Shown: positions 18,755 to 27,152 of the stretch, piece after piece | How positions within the stretch are numbered: position 1 is the first letter of the stretch | How the letters are laid out: the number at the start of each line of letters is the position of its first letter | DNA from: Bacteroidales bacterium | GTDB taxonomy: Bacteria; Bacteroidota; Bacteroidia; Bacteroidales; VadinHA17 | NCBI GenBank assembly: GCA_025455395.1 | Contig: JALOMO010000012.1 | Location: 1 to 42,076 of the forward strand | Direction: 5' to 3' | DNA: 42,076 bases | Made by a program: the position numbers and the translations under genes | The notes under the pieces: generated by a model | What the model was told of the DNA's origin: nothing | Databases searched by the model: none | What the model saw: the letters and a program-made list of their open reading frames with translations, nothing else

Positions 18755-18772
18755 TAAAACAAGTTATTTTTG
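18742..18772 (+). promoter_or_regulatory. Putative Bacteroidetes promoter for the nuoE-like/nuoF-like/hydA-like operon
   Basis: TTTG (18742-18745), 19-bp spacer, TATTTTTG (18765-18772): exact TTTG-N19-TAnnTTTG. Confidence 0.65.
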
Positions 18773-18803
18773 CCTTTGTCATAAATGTGGCATTGATTGA
18801 GAG

Positions 18804-19271
18804 ATGAGTAAGATTGAAGATATTCTCACCCGTTACAGGTCGGGAAGTCATGAGAGCCTGATACCCATTCTGCAGGATGTGCAGGCAGAGGAGGGCTATT
18901 TGTCTGAGGAGGCTGTTGTTAATATTGGCCGGTTTCTGGGTATGTCAACAACAAAAATATACGGTCTTGCGACATTTTATGACCAGTTCAGGTTTGTACC
19001 TGCCGGCAGGATTCATCTCAGGATATGTAACGGTACAACATGCTTTATCAACGGTTCAGGGAAGCTTATTGCCGCATTGAAAGAAACGTTAGGGGTCGAG
19101 CCTGACCAGCCTACCCGTGACGGGAGATTCAGCTATGAACTTGTGGCATGTATGGGCGGGTGCAATGATGGACCTGTAGTATGTTCAGGTGACTCTTTCT
19201 ATACTCATGTCAGGGCTGAAGATATTCCGGAAATGATAAAAAAACTTAAAGTTCTGGCAGATCTGAAATGA
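18804..19271 (+). CDS. NuoE-like [2Fe-2S] subunit of hydrogenase complex (HydC/HndA-like)
   Basis: LPILQDVQAEEGYLSEEAV-type fold; CNGTTC...VACMGGC four-Cys motif intact. Confidence 0.92.
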   Translation: MSKIEDILTRYRSGSHESLIPILQDVQAEEGYLSEEAVVNIGRFLGMSTTKIYGLATFYDQFRFVPAGRIHLRICNGTTCFINGSGKLIAALKETLGVEPDQPTRDGRFSYELVACMGGCNDGPVVCSGDSFYTHVRAEDIPEMIKKLKVLADLK

Positions 19272-21217
19272 AAAGGGTAGAAAACGATGAAATCAGGAAT
19301 TTCCTGGTTGCAGAGGTTCTGAAGCACGGCTCAGATAAGTTACCCTCAGCAACTGAGAAGCGTCTGGCGGAGATTCGTCGAGACAAACCATCGGTGCCTG
19401 TTATATATATCTCTTCCGGTTCGGCAGGCGTGATTGCAGGTAGCAAGAAATCGGCTTCGGCAGCAGAAGAGTACATCAGCGAGACGGGGATAAAAGCTAT
19501 TGTGGTTAAGACGGGATGTCATGGTCCTGCTGTCTTCGAGCCGCTGATATGCATCCACCTTCCCGGTAAGAATAAACTGATATTCAGAAATATTACAGAA
19601 GACAGGATTGAATCGCTGCTGAATGGCGTTTTTCATAATGACATGCCTGCAGAGGATCTTGTAGGGCAATCAGGATCAACCGGTTTCGAAGCATGGAACG
19701 GGGTGCCTTTCATTGATGAACTTCCATGGTTCAGACTTCAGAAGCGAGTTGTCCTGAGCAACTGTGGCTGCTATGATCCTGAATCTGTTGAGGAGTATAT
19801 AGCCCGAGGAGGATACAGGTCATTCCTAAAGACCATCCGTAACTACACGCATGAGGAGGTATGTGATATCATTGAGCGCAGCGGCCTTCGCGGACGCAGT
19901 GGCGGAGGGTTTGTCACAGGTCTGAAATGGAAGTACGCCCTCAACTCAGCCTCTGACAACAGGTATATTATTTGCAATGCCAAGGAGAGTGATCCGGGCG
20001 CATATACAGACAGGGCAGTGCTTGAGGGTGATCCTCACCGACTTATTGAAGGCATCTGCATTGCAGCATACGGCACCGGGGCATCAAATGCTGTCATTTA
20101 CCTCAAATCCGCCTCGGCTCTCCCTCTGAGGTTGCTGGAAAAGGCTATTGCTGATGCACGGCGATATGGGATCATTGGGCATAACATCTACTCCAGCGGG
20201 TATAATCTTGATATAATAATCAGACAGGAGGCTGGTGCATTTGTCTGCGGAGAGGAGACAGCACTTATAGGCAGCCTTGAAGGCAGGCGCGGCATGCCTG
20301 AGCTGAAGCCGCCATATCCTACAACAAGCGGCCTTTACGGCAAGCCTACCGTAATTAACAATGTTGAAACGCTCATGAACGTGCCCCTGATCATGGAGCG
20401 CGGTCCTGAATGGTTCCGAACAATGGGCACCACCGGAAGCAAAGGCACAAAACTCTTCTATTTGAGTGGCAGAGGTCGCCTTACTGGTCTCATTGAAGTG
20501 GAGATGGGAACCACATTCAGGACTATTGTAGAGGGTATTGCTGATGGTCTCCGTGACTCACGCGCTTTCAAGACTCTCCAGATCGGAGGGCCTTCGGGCA
20601 CTTTCATTACGGAAAACGACCTTGACCTTACTGTTGATTATGAAATTCTCCGGGAAAAGGGTATCGCCATGGGGTCAGGCGGACTGATAGTTATAGATGA
20701 GACAACCTGTATGGTTGATTTTGTAAGATACTACATGTCATTCATTCATAAGGAGAGCTGTGGCAAATGCATTCCGTGCAGGGAAGGCACAGGACGCATG
20801 CTTGAGATTCTTGAAAACGTCATCCGCAAGCCCATGACAGAGGATTCCAATGCCACTCTTGAGAGGTTTAAGGGGGTGATGCAGCTCGAGACCATTGCCA
20901 CGGTGATGAAAGACACTTCGCTCTGCGGGCTCGGACAGACAGCACCCAACCCGTTCATGAGTGCACTGAACAAATACCGTGAGGAGTTTGAAGAGCATAT
21001 CTTTGACCGTCGTTGTCGGGCTAACGTTTGCCGGGGTCTGAGAACGTTCAGTATCGATGTTGATAAGTGCACGGGTTGTACCGTATGTGCCTCCAAATGC
21101 CCTGTTAATGCCATTTATGGAACCCGTCTTCAGCCATTCTTCATCGTTGATGACAAGTGTATCGGATGCGGGATATGTTTTGATGTTTGTAAGTTCAGTG
21201 CCGTAACAGTCAGATAG
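19268..21217 (+). CDS. NuoF-like flavin/Fe-S subunit (HydB/HndC-like) with degenerate N-terminal ferredoxin domain and C-terminal 2[4Fe-4S]
   Basis: GLRGRSGGGF, SCGKCIPCREGTGRM, LCGLGQTAPNP, CTGCTVCASKCP, CIGCGICFDVC. Confidence 0.92.
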   Translation: MKRVENDEIRNFLVAEVLKHGSDKLPSATEKRLAEIRRDKPSVPVIYISSGSAGVIAGSKKSASAAEEYISETGIKAIVVKTGCHGPAVFEPLICIHLPGKNKLIFRNITEDRIESLLNGVFHNDMPAEDLVGQSGSTGFEAWNGVPFIDELPWFRLQKRVVLSNCGCYDPESVEEYIARGGYRSFLKTIRNYTHEEVCDIIERSGLRGRSGGGFVTGLKWKYALNSASDNRYIICNAKESDPGAYTDRAVLEGDPHRLIEGICIAAYGTGASNAVIYLKSASALPLRLLEKAIADARRYGIIGHNIYSSGYNLDIIIRQEAGAFVCGEETALIGSLEGRRGMPELKPPYPTTSGLYGKPTVINNVETLMNVPLIMERGPEWFRTMGTTGSKGTKLFYLSGRGRLTGLIEVEMGTTFRTIVEGIADGLRDSRAFKTLQIGGPSGTFITENDLDLTVDYEILREKGIAMGSGGLIVIDETTCMVDFVRYYMSFIHKESCGKCIPCREGTGRMLEILENVIRKPMTEDSNATLERFKGVMQLETIATVMKDTSLCGLGQTAPNPFMSALNKYREEFEEHIFDRRCRANVCRGLRTFSIDVDKCTGCTVCASKCPVNAIYGTRLQPFFIVDDKCIGCGICFDVCKFSAVTVR

Positions 21218-21220
21218 ATC

Positions 21221-22936
21221 ATGCAGTTCACAATTGAAGTAAACAGCAAGAGTATAAGGGCCGAGAAGGGAGAGACAATCCTTTCAGCACTCAACCGCAA
21301 TGGCATAATGATACCGACACTCTGCCGCATGCAGGAATTTACACCCACTGGTGCATGCAGAATGTGTGTGGTTGAGGTGGAAGGCCGTGACCGGCTGGTC
21401 ACTGCCTGTTCAGCGCTTGTGGAAGAATGGATGAAGATACGCACTCACTCGCCACGGGTTATAAAGGCAAGGAAGACAATAGTAGAACTGTTGCTCTCAA
21501 ATCATCCTGATGATTGTCTTTATTGCGACCGTAATCTTGACTGTGAACTGCAGAAGCTGTCAGACCAGCTACAGGTTAGAGAGAGGCGTATACGGGGAAG
21601 CAAGATAAAACCACGACGCGATCAGTCGAGCCCTGCAATCGTCAGGGAGCTCTCAAAGTGCATTCTGTGCGGCCGCTGCATCAGAGTGTGTGAGGAGGTT
21701 GTTACTGCCACCTCAATCGATTTTATCGGCAGAGGCCGGGCAACTCATGTCGGCCCTGCCATGGACCGCGATCTGAACTTCTCAAGCTGTATCCATTGCG
21801 GACAATGTATCCTCGTTTGTCCGACAGGTGCACTGCATGAAAGACACTATGTCACAGAGGTGCAGGAACAACTGAGCAAGAACGATGTCACCCTCGTGAT
21901 ACAGTATTCACCCCTGGTGCCCTTTGCCCTTGCAGATGAACTTGGAGTAAAGTATCAGCGTGACTTTGACAGGGTCCTTAATGCCGCCCTTAGAAAGATT
22001 GGATTCGATAAGGTCTTCCTCTCAGGTGCCGGTACTGACATCCTAATAACAGAGCTCGCAGATGCTGTAACAGCAGCCAGAACAACCGGTGAAACCAAAC
22101 CAGTTGTCATAACTGCATGTCCGGCATGGGTCAAATACTGTGAACAGTTCTTCCCCGAATTCCTGCCTATGCTCTCAACACTTAAAACACCACAGCAGAT
22201 ATCAGGTGCGATAATCAAATCGACATTGCCTCCAAAAGATCAGAACTCCGGGGTTTATACTGTCTCAGTGTCGCCATGTACAGCAATGAAGTTTGAAGCC
22301 CGGCGTGACAGCATGACACGTAAGGGTATCAGTGATATTGATACAGTGCTCACCGTAAGAGAGCTGGCCCGTCTGATAGTGTTGTACGGAATTGACGTTA
22401 CAAACATCGACCCGGAGCCTGCTGACGAGCCTATGTCACAACGCAGCTCTGCAGCTTTGCTGGCAGAGACTTCCGGCGGTCTGACAGAATCAGTGCTTCG
22501 CTCGCTTACCCTCAGGGCAGGAGGAATGGAGTCAGACAAAAGTGCTGTGAAGAAACTTCGGTCAGTCGGTTCATTCAGGGAAGCAACTGTTACAGATGGC
22601 AAGGTAACATATTCATTTGCAGTGGTTGACGGGCTAAATGGATTTGAGAAACTGAGAGAGAGGCTTGAAAAAGGATCGGTATACGACCTGATAGAGGTGA
22701 TGGCCTGTCCTGGCGGATGCGTAAACGGAGGAGGGATGATTCCGGCAGGGTCCAAAGAGGCTGTACGCCAGCGGTCAAGGTTCATCTATCAGGCTGATGA
22801 GCAGGATGCAATGAGAGGCCCGGAGAACTCTGCTACTGTATCGATGCTGTACGATGACACATTTAAAGAGTGTCAAGATCTGACTGACAAGCACTTGTTT
22901 CATACACACTTCTCCAGGAGGGATGTATTGCTATAA
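21221..22936 (+). CDS. HydA-like [FeFe]-hydrogenase large subunit (M3-type accessory clusters) with atypical active-site motifs
   Basis: N-terminal 2Fe-2S (CRMQEFTPTGACRMC), NHPDDCLYCDRNLDCELQ, two 4Fe-4S, H-domain motifs TACPAW / SPCTAMKFE / EVMACPGGCVNGGG, SSU-like C-terminus. Confidence 0.92.
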   Translation: MQFTIEVNSKSIRAEKGETILSALNRNGIMIPTLCRMQEFTPTGACRMCVVEVEGRDRLVTACSALVEEWMKIRTHSPRVIKARKTIVELLLSNHPDDCLYCDRNLDCELQKLSDQLQVRERRIRGSKIKPRRDQSSPAIVRELSKCILCGRCIRVCEEVVTATSIDFIGRGRATHVGPAMDRDLNFSSCIHCGQCILVCPTGALHERHYVTEVQEQLSKNDVTLVIQYSPLVPFALADELGVKYQRDFDRVLNAALRKIGFDKVFLSGAGTDILITELADAVTAARTTGETKPVVITACPAWVKYCEQFFPEFLPMLSTLKTPQQISGAIIKSTLPPKDQNSGVYTVSVSPCTAMKFEARRDSMTRKGISDIDTVLTVRELARLIVLYGIDVTNIDPEPADEPMSQRSSAALLAETSGGLTESVLRSLTLRAGGMESDKSAVKKLRSVGSFREATVTDGKVTYSFAVVDGLNGFEKLRERLEKGSVYDLIEVMACPGGCVNGGGMIPAGSKEAVRQRSRFIYQADEQDAMRGPENSATVSMLYDDTFKECQDLTDKHLFHTHFSRRDVLL

Positions 22937-22948
22937 TATTTAGAGGAG

Positions 22949-24913
22949 ATGCTTGTATATACTATTAAAGAGTTATGTCGCACATGCTACACATGTGTGA
23001 GAGAGTGCCCTGCACGTGCAATACGTATTGTCGGGGGTCAGGCTGAGGTGATTACCGAGCGGTGCATCGCATGCGGCAACTGCACCAAGGTATGCAGCCA
23101 GGGTGCAAAGGTTTTTACCAACACTATTGATCATGTCAGCAAGCTGCTTGAAAAACAGGGCAAAGTAGCGGCAATCGTTGCACCAAGTTTCCCGGCAGAG
23201 TTTTTTGACTTTGATGATCACAGGCTGATTGTTGGCATGATCAGGGCACTTGGCTTCAGCCATGTGGCAGAGGTCTCTTTCGGTGCTGACCTTGTGGCGC
23301 ACCGATACCGCGATATGATCAACAGCGCTGAAGGAAAGAACTATATCTCTTCTGACTGTCCTGCTATTGTCAGTTTCATAAGATTTTACCATCCTGATCT
23401 TACAGATAACCTCATGCCTGTTGTCTCTCCCATGGTTGCTATGTCCAGGGTAATGAGGAAGAAGTATGGAGAAGACATCTCAGTGGTATTCATCGGCCCC
23501 TGCGTTGCGAAAAAGTCTGAAAACCCGGAGGTAGATGCCGCGATCACCTTTCTCGAGTTAAGGGAGATGATCGATGCAGCAGGTATCACTCCCGGTTCTG
23601 TCACACCTTCAGAGTTTGACCCGCCTCTCGGCGGACGGGGTGCTATCTTCCCGGTTACCAGAGGGCTGCTGCAGACTGCCGGAGTAAATGATGATGCCAT
23701 AAGCGGGAATATAATTGCTGCTGAAGGAAGGATTGACTTTCAGGAGGCCATCAAGGAGTTTGAGGAGGGTATGATAGGAGGCCAGCATCTTGAACTGCTC
23801 TGTTGTGAGGGTTGTATAATGGGTCCTGGGATGAGCAAGGGGGGCAAACAGTACAACAGGAGAGCCCTTGTAAGCAGTTATGCTCAGCAGAAGATGGACG
23901 GGCTTGACATGAATGATTGGAAAAAAAACCTTGAGACATATGACCGGCTTGACCTTTCAGTCCGTTTCCGGCCGGAGGATATGCGCAGGCATCTGCCTGA
24001 AGAGGAGGAGGTCAACAGAGTCCTTGCATCTATGGGTAAGGTTACGGCGAAGGATCACCTCGACTGCGGTGCGTGCGGCTACGAAACATGTCTTGAACAT
24101 GCAACTGCTATTGTCAAGGGACTTGCTGAAGAGGAGATGTGTCTCCCTTATACCATCGAAAAACTGCATCGCTCCGTCAAAGACCTGGCACTATCAAATG
24201 CCAAGCTTACAACAATGCAGAATGCCCTCAAGCAATCGGAGAAGCTCGCCCACATGGGACAACTGTCGGCAGGTATAGCCCATGAGCTTAATAATCCGCT
24301 TGGAGTGGTAATTATGTACAGCAACATATTGCTGGATGAGTGCACTCCCGACAATCCTGTCAGAGAGGATCTGGTGCTGATAGCCGAACAGGCTGCACGA
24401 TGTAAGAAGATTGTTGCCGGTCTGCTCAATTTCGCGAGGAAAAACCAGGTTAACCATCAGTATATTGACATCAGAAAGCTCACAGAGAGCAGCGTGGCAG
24501 GTGTGGTCTTCCCTGAAAACATTAATACGGTAATAGTCGACCGCACAACAAACCCTGATGCTTCAATTGATGCAGAACAGATGACACAGGTGCTTACCAA
24601 CCTTTTCAGGAATGCTATCGATGCAATGCCCGATGGAGGTACACTCGAGATTTGCCTTGAGGATACTGTCAGTGACGTCATCTTCAACGTTACAGATAGC
24701 GGCACAGGAATCAGGGAAGAAGACAAGCCAAAAATATTTGAACCCTTCTTTACCACCAAGGGAATAGGAAAGGGTACCGGTCTTGGCCTGGCAACAACCT
24801 ACGGAATAGTTAAGATGCACAAGGGACAGATAACCGTGGAGACAAATGCTGATCCCGGAAAGGGAACCACAGGAACAAAGTTCAGGATAATATTGCCGAG
24901 AAGGCCTGAGTAA
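22949..24913 (+). CDS. Putative H2-sensing histidine kinase: ferredoxin, H-domain (group C-like), Fe-S domain, HisKA, HATPase
   Basis: [114 protein letters not shown]. Confidence 0.92.
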   Translation: MLVYTIKELCRTCYTCVRECPARAIRIVGGQAEVITERCIACGNCTKVCSQGAKVFTNTIDHVSKLLEKQGKVAAIVAPSFPAEFFDFDDHRLIVGMIRALGFSHVAEVSFGADLVAHRYRDMINSAEGKNYISSDCPAIVSFIRFYHPDLTDNLMPVVSPMVAMSRVMRKKYGEDISVVFIGPCVAKKSENPEVDAAITFLELREMIDAAGITPGSVTPSEFDPPLGGRGAIFPVTRGLLQTAGVNDDAISGNIIAAEGRIDFQEAIKEFEEGMIGGQHLELLCCEGCIMGPGMSKGGKQYNRRALVSSYAQQKMDGLDMNDWKKNLETYDRLDLSVRFRPEDMRRHLPEEEEVNRVLASMGKVTAKDHLDCGACGYETCLEHATAIVKGLAEEEMCLPYTIEKLHRSVKDLALSNAKLTTMQNALKQSEKLAHMGQLSAGIAHELNNPLGVVIMYSNILLDECTPDNPVREDLVLIAEQAARCKKIVAGLLNFARKNQVNHQYIDIRKLTESSVAGVVFPENINTVIVDRTTNPDASIDAEQMTQVLTNLFRNAIDAMPDGGTLEICLEDTVSDVIFNVTDSGTGIREEDKPKIFEPFFTTKGIGKGTGLGLATTYGIVKMHKGQITVETNADPGKGTTGTKFRIILPRRPE

Positions 24914-24973
24914 GTTCTAATATTTATCATTTATAATAGTTGATAATGAGTTAATTTTAATATTTGTTGATTA

Positions 24974-25369
24974 ATGAGCAATAAGAAATACACGGTCCTG
25001 GTTGCTGACGATGATCCGGATTATCTCTTTCAGGTGGCTTATCACCTCAGGAATTGCGGATATGAGGTCATGGCTGTTGAGAGTCAGGCGGAAGCAGAGC
25101 AGGTCTTTTCGAAGATGAAGCCTGACATTGCTCTCTTTGACCTTATGATGGAGAGCGATGACAGTGGTTTCATTCTTAGCTACAAACTCAAGAGACTCTA
25201 TCCCGATGTGCCGGTGATACTGGCTACTGCTGTTGCCCGTGAGACAGGTGTAACCTTTGGTCTCAGCAGCGAACAGGAGCGCGACTGGATAAGGGCTGAC
25301 CTGTACCTGGAAAAAGGTGTCAGGCCTGAGCAGCTTGACCAGGCTATAAAAAAACTGTTGAAAATATAA
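24974..25369 (+). CDS. Single-domain response regulator receiver
   Basis: VLVADDDPD...ALFDLMME...VILATA pattern; no output domain. Confidence 0.88.
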   Translation: MSNKKYTVLVADDDPDYLFQVAYHLRNCGYEVMAVESQAEAEQVFSKMKPDIALFDLMMESDDSGFILSYKLKRLYPDVPVILATAVARETGVTFGLSSEQERDWIRADLYLEKGVRPEQLDQAIKKLLKI

Positions 25370-25371
25370 CC

Positions 25372-26517
25372 ATGGCACAGCTGAAAGTACTGGTTGTTGA
25401 TGATGAGCCCGGAATAAGGTCGGGGGTCTCAAGGATACTCCGTACCTTTCATGTCACTTATCCCTTCATGGATGAGGATTATACATTTGAGGTACTGGAG
25501 GCAGCAACGGGTGAGGAGGGAATAGAAATCATTGACAGGGAGATGCCTGACATCCTGTTGCTTGATAATAAACTTCCTGGAATACAGGGTGTTGAGGTTC
25601 TGGAATATGTTCGCAAAAAGAGTTATGACATTGTGGTGGCTATGATCACATCGTATGCCTCACTCGATGTTGCAGTAAAAGCACATAATGACGGAGCAAT
25701 AGATTTCATCCCCAAGCCGTTCACTCCGCAGGAGCTTAAAGCCTCCATTGAGCAGATAACCAAGCAGCAGTATCTCAGGAGGATAACACACAAGCTCAAG
25801 GTGGAGGGAAGAAAGGTTAGGTTTCAGTTCCTGTCAGTGCTTTCACATGAACTGAAAGCTCCGTTGAATGCCATTGAGGGATATCTCAGAATGATGCAGG
25901 AAAGACAGATGGGAGACTCGATGCAGGAGTATGCCTCTGCCATAGACAGGTCGCTGCAACGTATTGAGGGAATGCGAAACCTGATCATGGATCTGCTTGA
26001 CTTTACAAAAGTGAGTTTCGAGAGACAGGTGGAGAAGATGCAGGAGATTGACCTCCGGGAGATGGCATCCCTGGCAGTGATTACCGTCAGCCCTTATGCC
26101 ATTCACAAGGATATACACTTTGTTACTGACATTAGTGGTTGCGGTAAGATTTGGGCAGACCCTAATGATTTTGAGATAATATTCAACAACCTTGTATCAA
26201 ATGCTGTAAAGTATAACAAGCCTGGAGGCACTGTAACCATCAGTGTCAGCTGTGACGATAGTGATTTTAAGCTCTCGGTTGAAGATACAGGAATTGGCAT
26301 GAACACCGATGAGTGCGGGATGCTCTTTGAAGCCTTCTCGAGAATAAAGAATGACAAGACCAGGAATATCAGCGGAAGCGGGCTTGGCCTCTCAATCGTT
26401 AAAAAGGTTGTCGAGCTCTATCATGGTATCATTAATGTGGAGAGCGTTCCGGATAAAGGATCGGTTTTCAGTGTTATAATTCCAAAAGTTCAGGTTACCC
26501 ACAAAAAGGCAGAATAA
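25372..26517 (+). CDS. Receiver-histidine kinase (REC-HisKA-HATPase) hybrid
   Basis: VLVVDDEPGIRSG, LLLDNKLPG, KPFTPQEL; LSVLSHELKAPLNAIEGY; NLVSNAVKYNKPGG; SGSGLGLSIVKK. Confidence 0.9.
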   Translation: MAQLKVLVVDDEPGIRSGVSRILRTFHVTYPFMDEDYTFEVLEAATGEEGIEIIDREMPDILLLDNKLPGIQGVEVLEYVRKKSYDIVVAMITSYASLDVAVKAHNDGAIDFIPKPFTPQELKASIEQITKQQYLRRITHKLKVEGRKVRFQFLSVLSHELKAPLNAIEGYLRMMQERQMGDSMQEYASAIDRSLQRIEGMRNLIMDLLDFTKVSFERQVEKMQEIDLREMASLAVITVSPYAIHKDIHFVTDISGCGKIWADPNDFEIIFNNLVSNAVKYNKPGGTVTISVSCDDSDFKLSVEDTGIGMNTDECGMLFEAFSRIKNDKTRNISGSGLGLSIVKKVVELYHGIINVESVPDKGSVFSVIIPKVQVTHKKAE

Positions 26518-27140
26518 TGAAAAAACTACCAGGTAAAACCGTTGAGCGCCTCAGTGAATACAGGCGCGCCCTTTTAGGGTCATTCGCAGAGAAGAGAAGT
26601 TATATTTTTTCGCATGAGCTGGCTGCACTGTTGCACATCACAGCCGTACAGGTCAGACGCGACCTGATGCTTATAGGTTATGGAAGCGTTATGCGCAAGG
26701 GATATGATATCAGGGAACTGATAAAGACAATCGGTGAGATCATTGATGCCCCGAGCGGTCTTAATGTGGCTATCATCGGCATGGGAAACCTTGGCAGGGC
26801 AATAACAGGGTATTTCATGGGTAAGAGGACCAAGCTGAATGTAGTGGCTGCCTTTGACATTGACCCGCAGAAGGTTGACAAGGTTGTGTCGGGTGTTAAA
26901 TGTTATCATTTTGACAGTTTCAAGAGGTTAAGGAATGAACTGGATATTAGTATCGGGATTCTGACCGTACCTCCTGACCAGGGAAAGACCGTTGCTGCCC
27001 AGCTCGTAAGCCACGGCGTCAAGGGTATCCTGAACTTTACGACGGTGTCGCTTAACGTACCTGAAAATGTCTATCTCGAGGAGTTTGATATGATAACGTC
27101 TATTGAGAAAGTTGCATACTTTGTCAAGGAGAACCAGTAG
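26517..27140 (+). CDS. rex: Redox-sensing transcriptional repressor Rex
   Basis: N-terminal winged helix (LLHITAVQVRRDLMLIGYGSVMRKGYDIREL), Rossmann GMGNLGRAITGY. Confidence 0.93.
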   Translation: MKKLPGKTVERLSEYRRALLGSFAEKRSYIFSHELAALLHITAVQVRRDLMLIGYGSVMRKGYDIRELIKTIGEIIDAPSGLNVAIIGMGNLGRAITGYFMGKRTKLNVVAAFDIDPQKVDKVVSGVKCYHFDSFKRLRNELDISIGILTVPPDQGKTVAAQLVSHGVKGILNFTTVSLNVPENVYLEEFDMITSIEKVAYFVKENQ

Positions 27141-27152
27141 AGCAGGCTGTTA

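Noticed and set aside
24914-24973. AT-rich gap before the receiver gene as an independent promoter
   Set aside because: No exact TAnnTTTG with a suitably spaced TTTG could be placed; operon read-through is the simpler reading.
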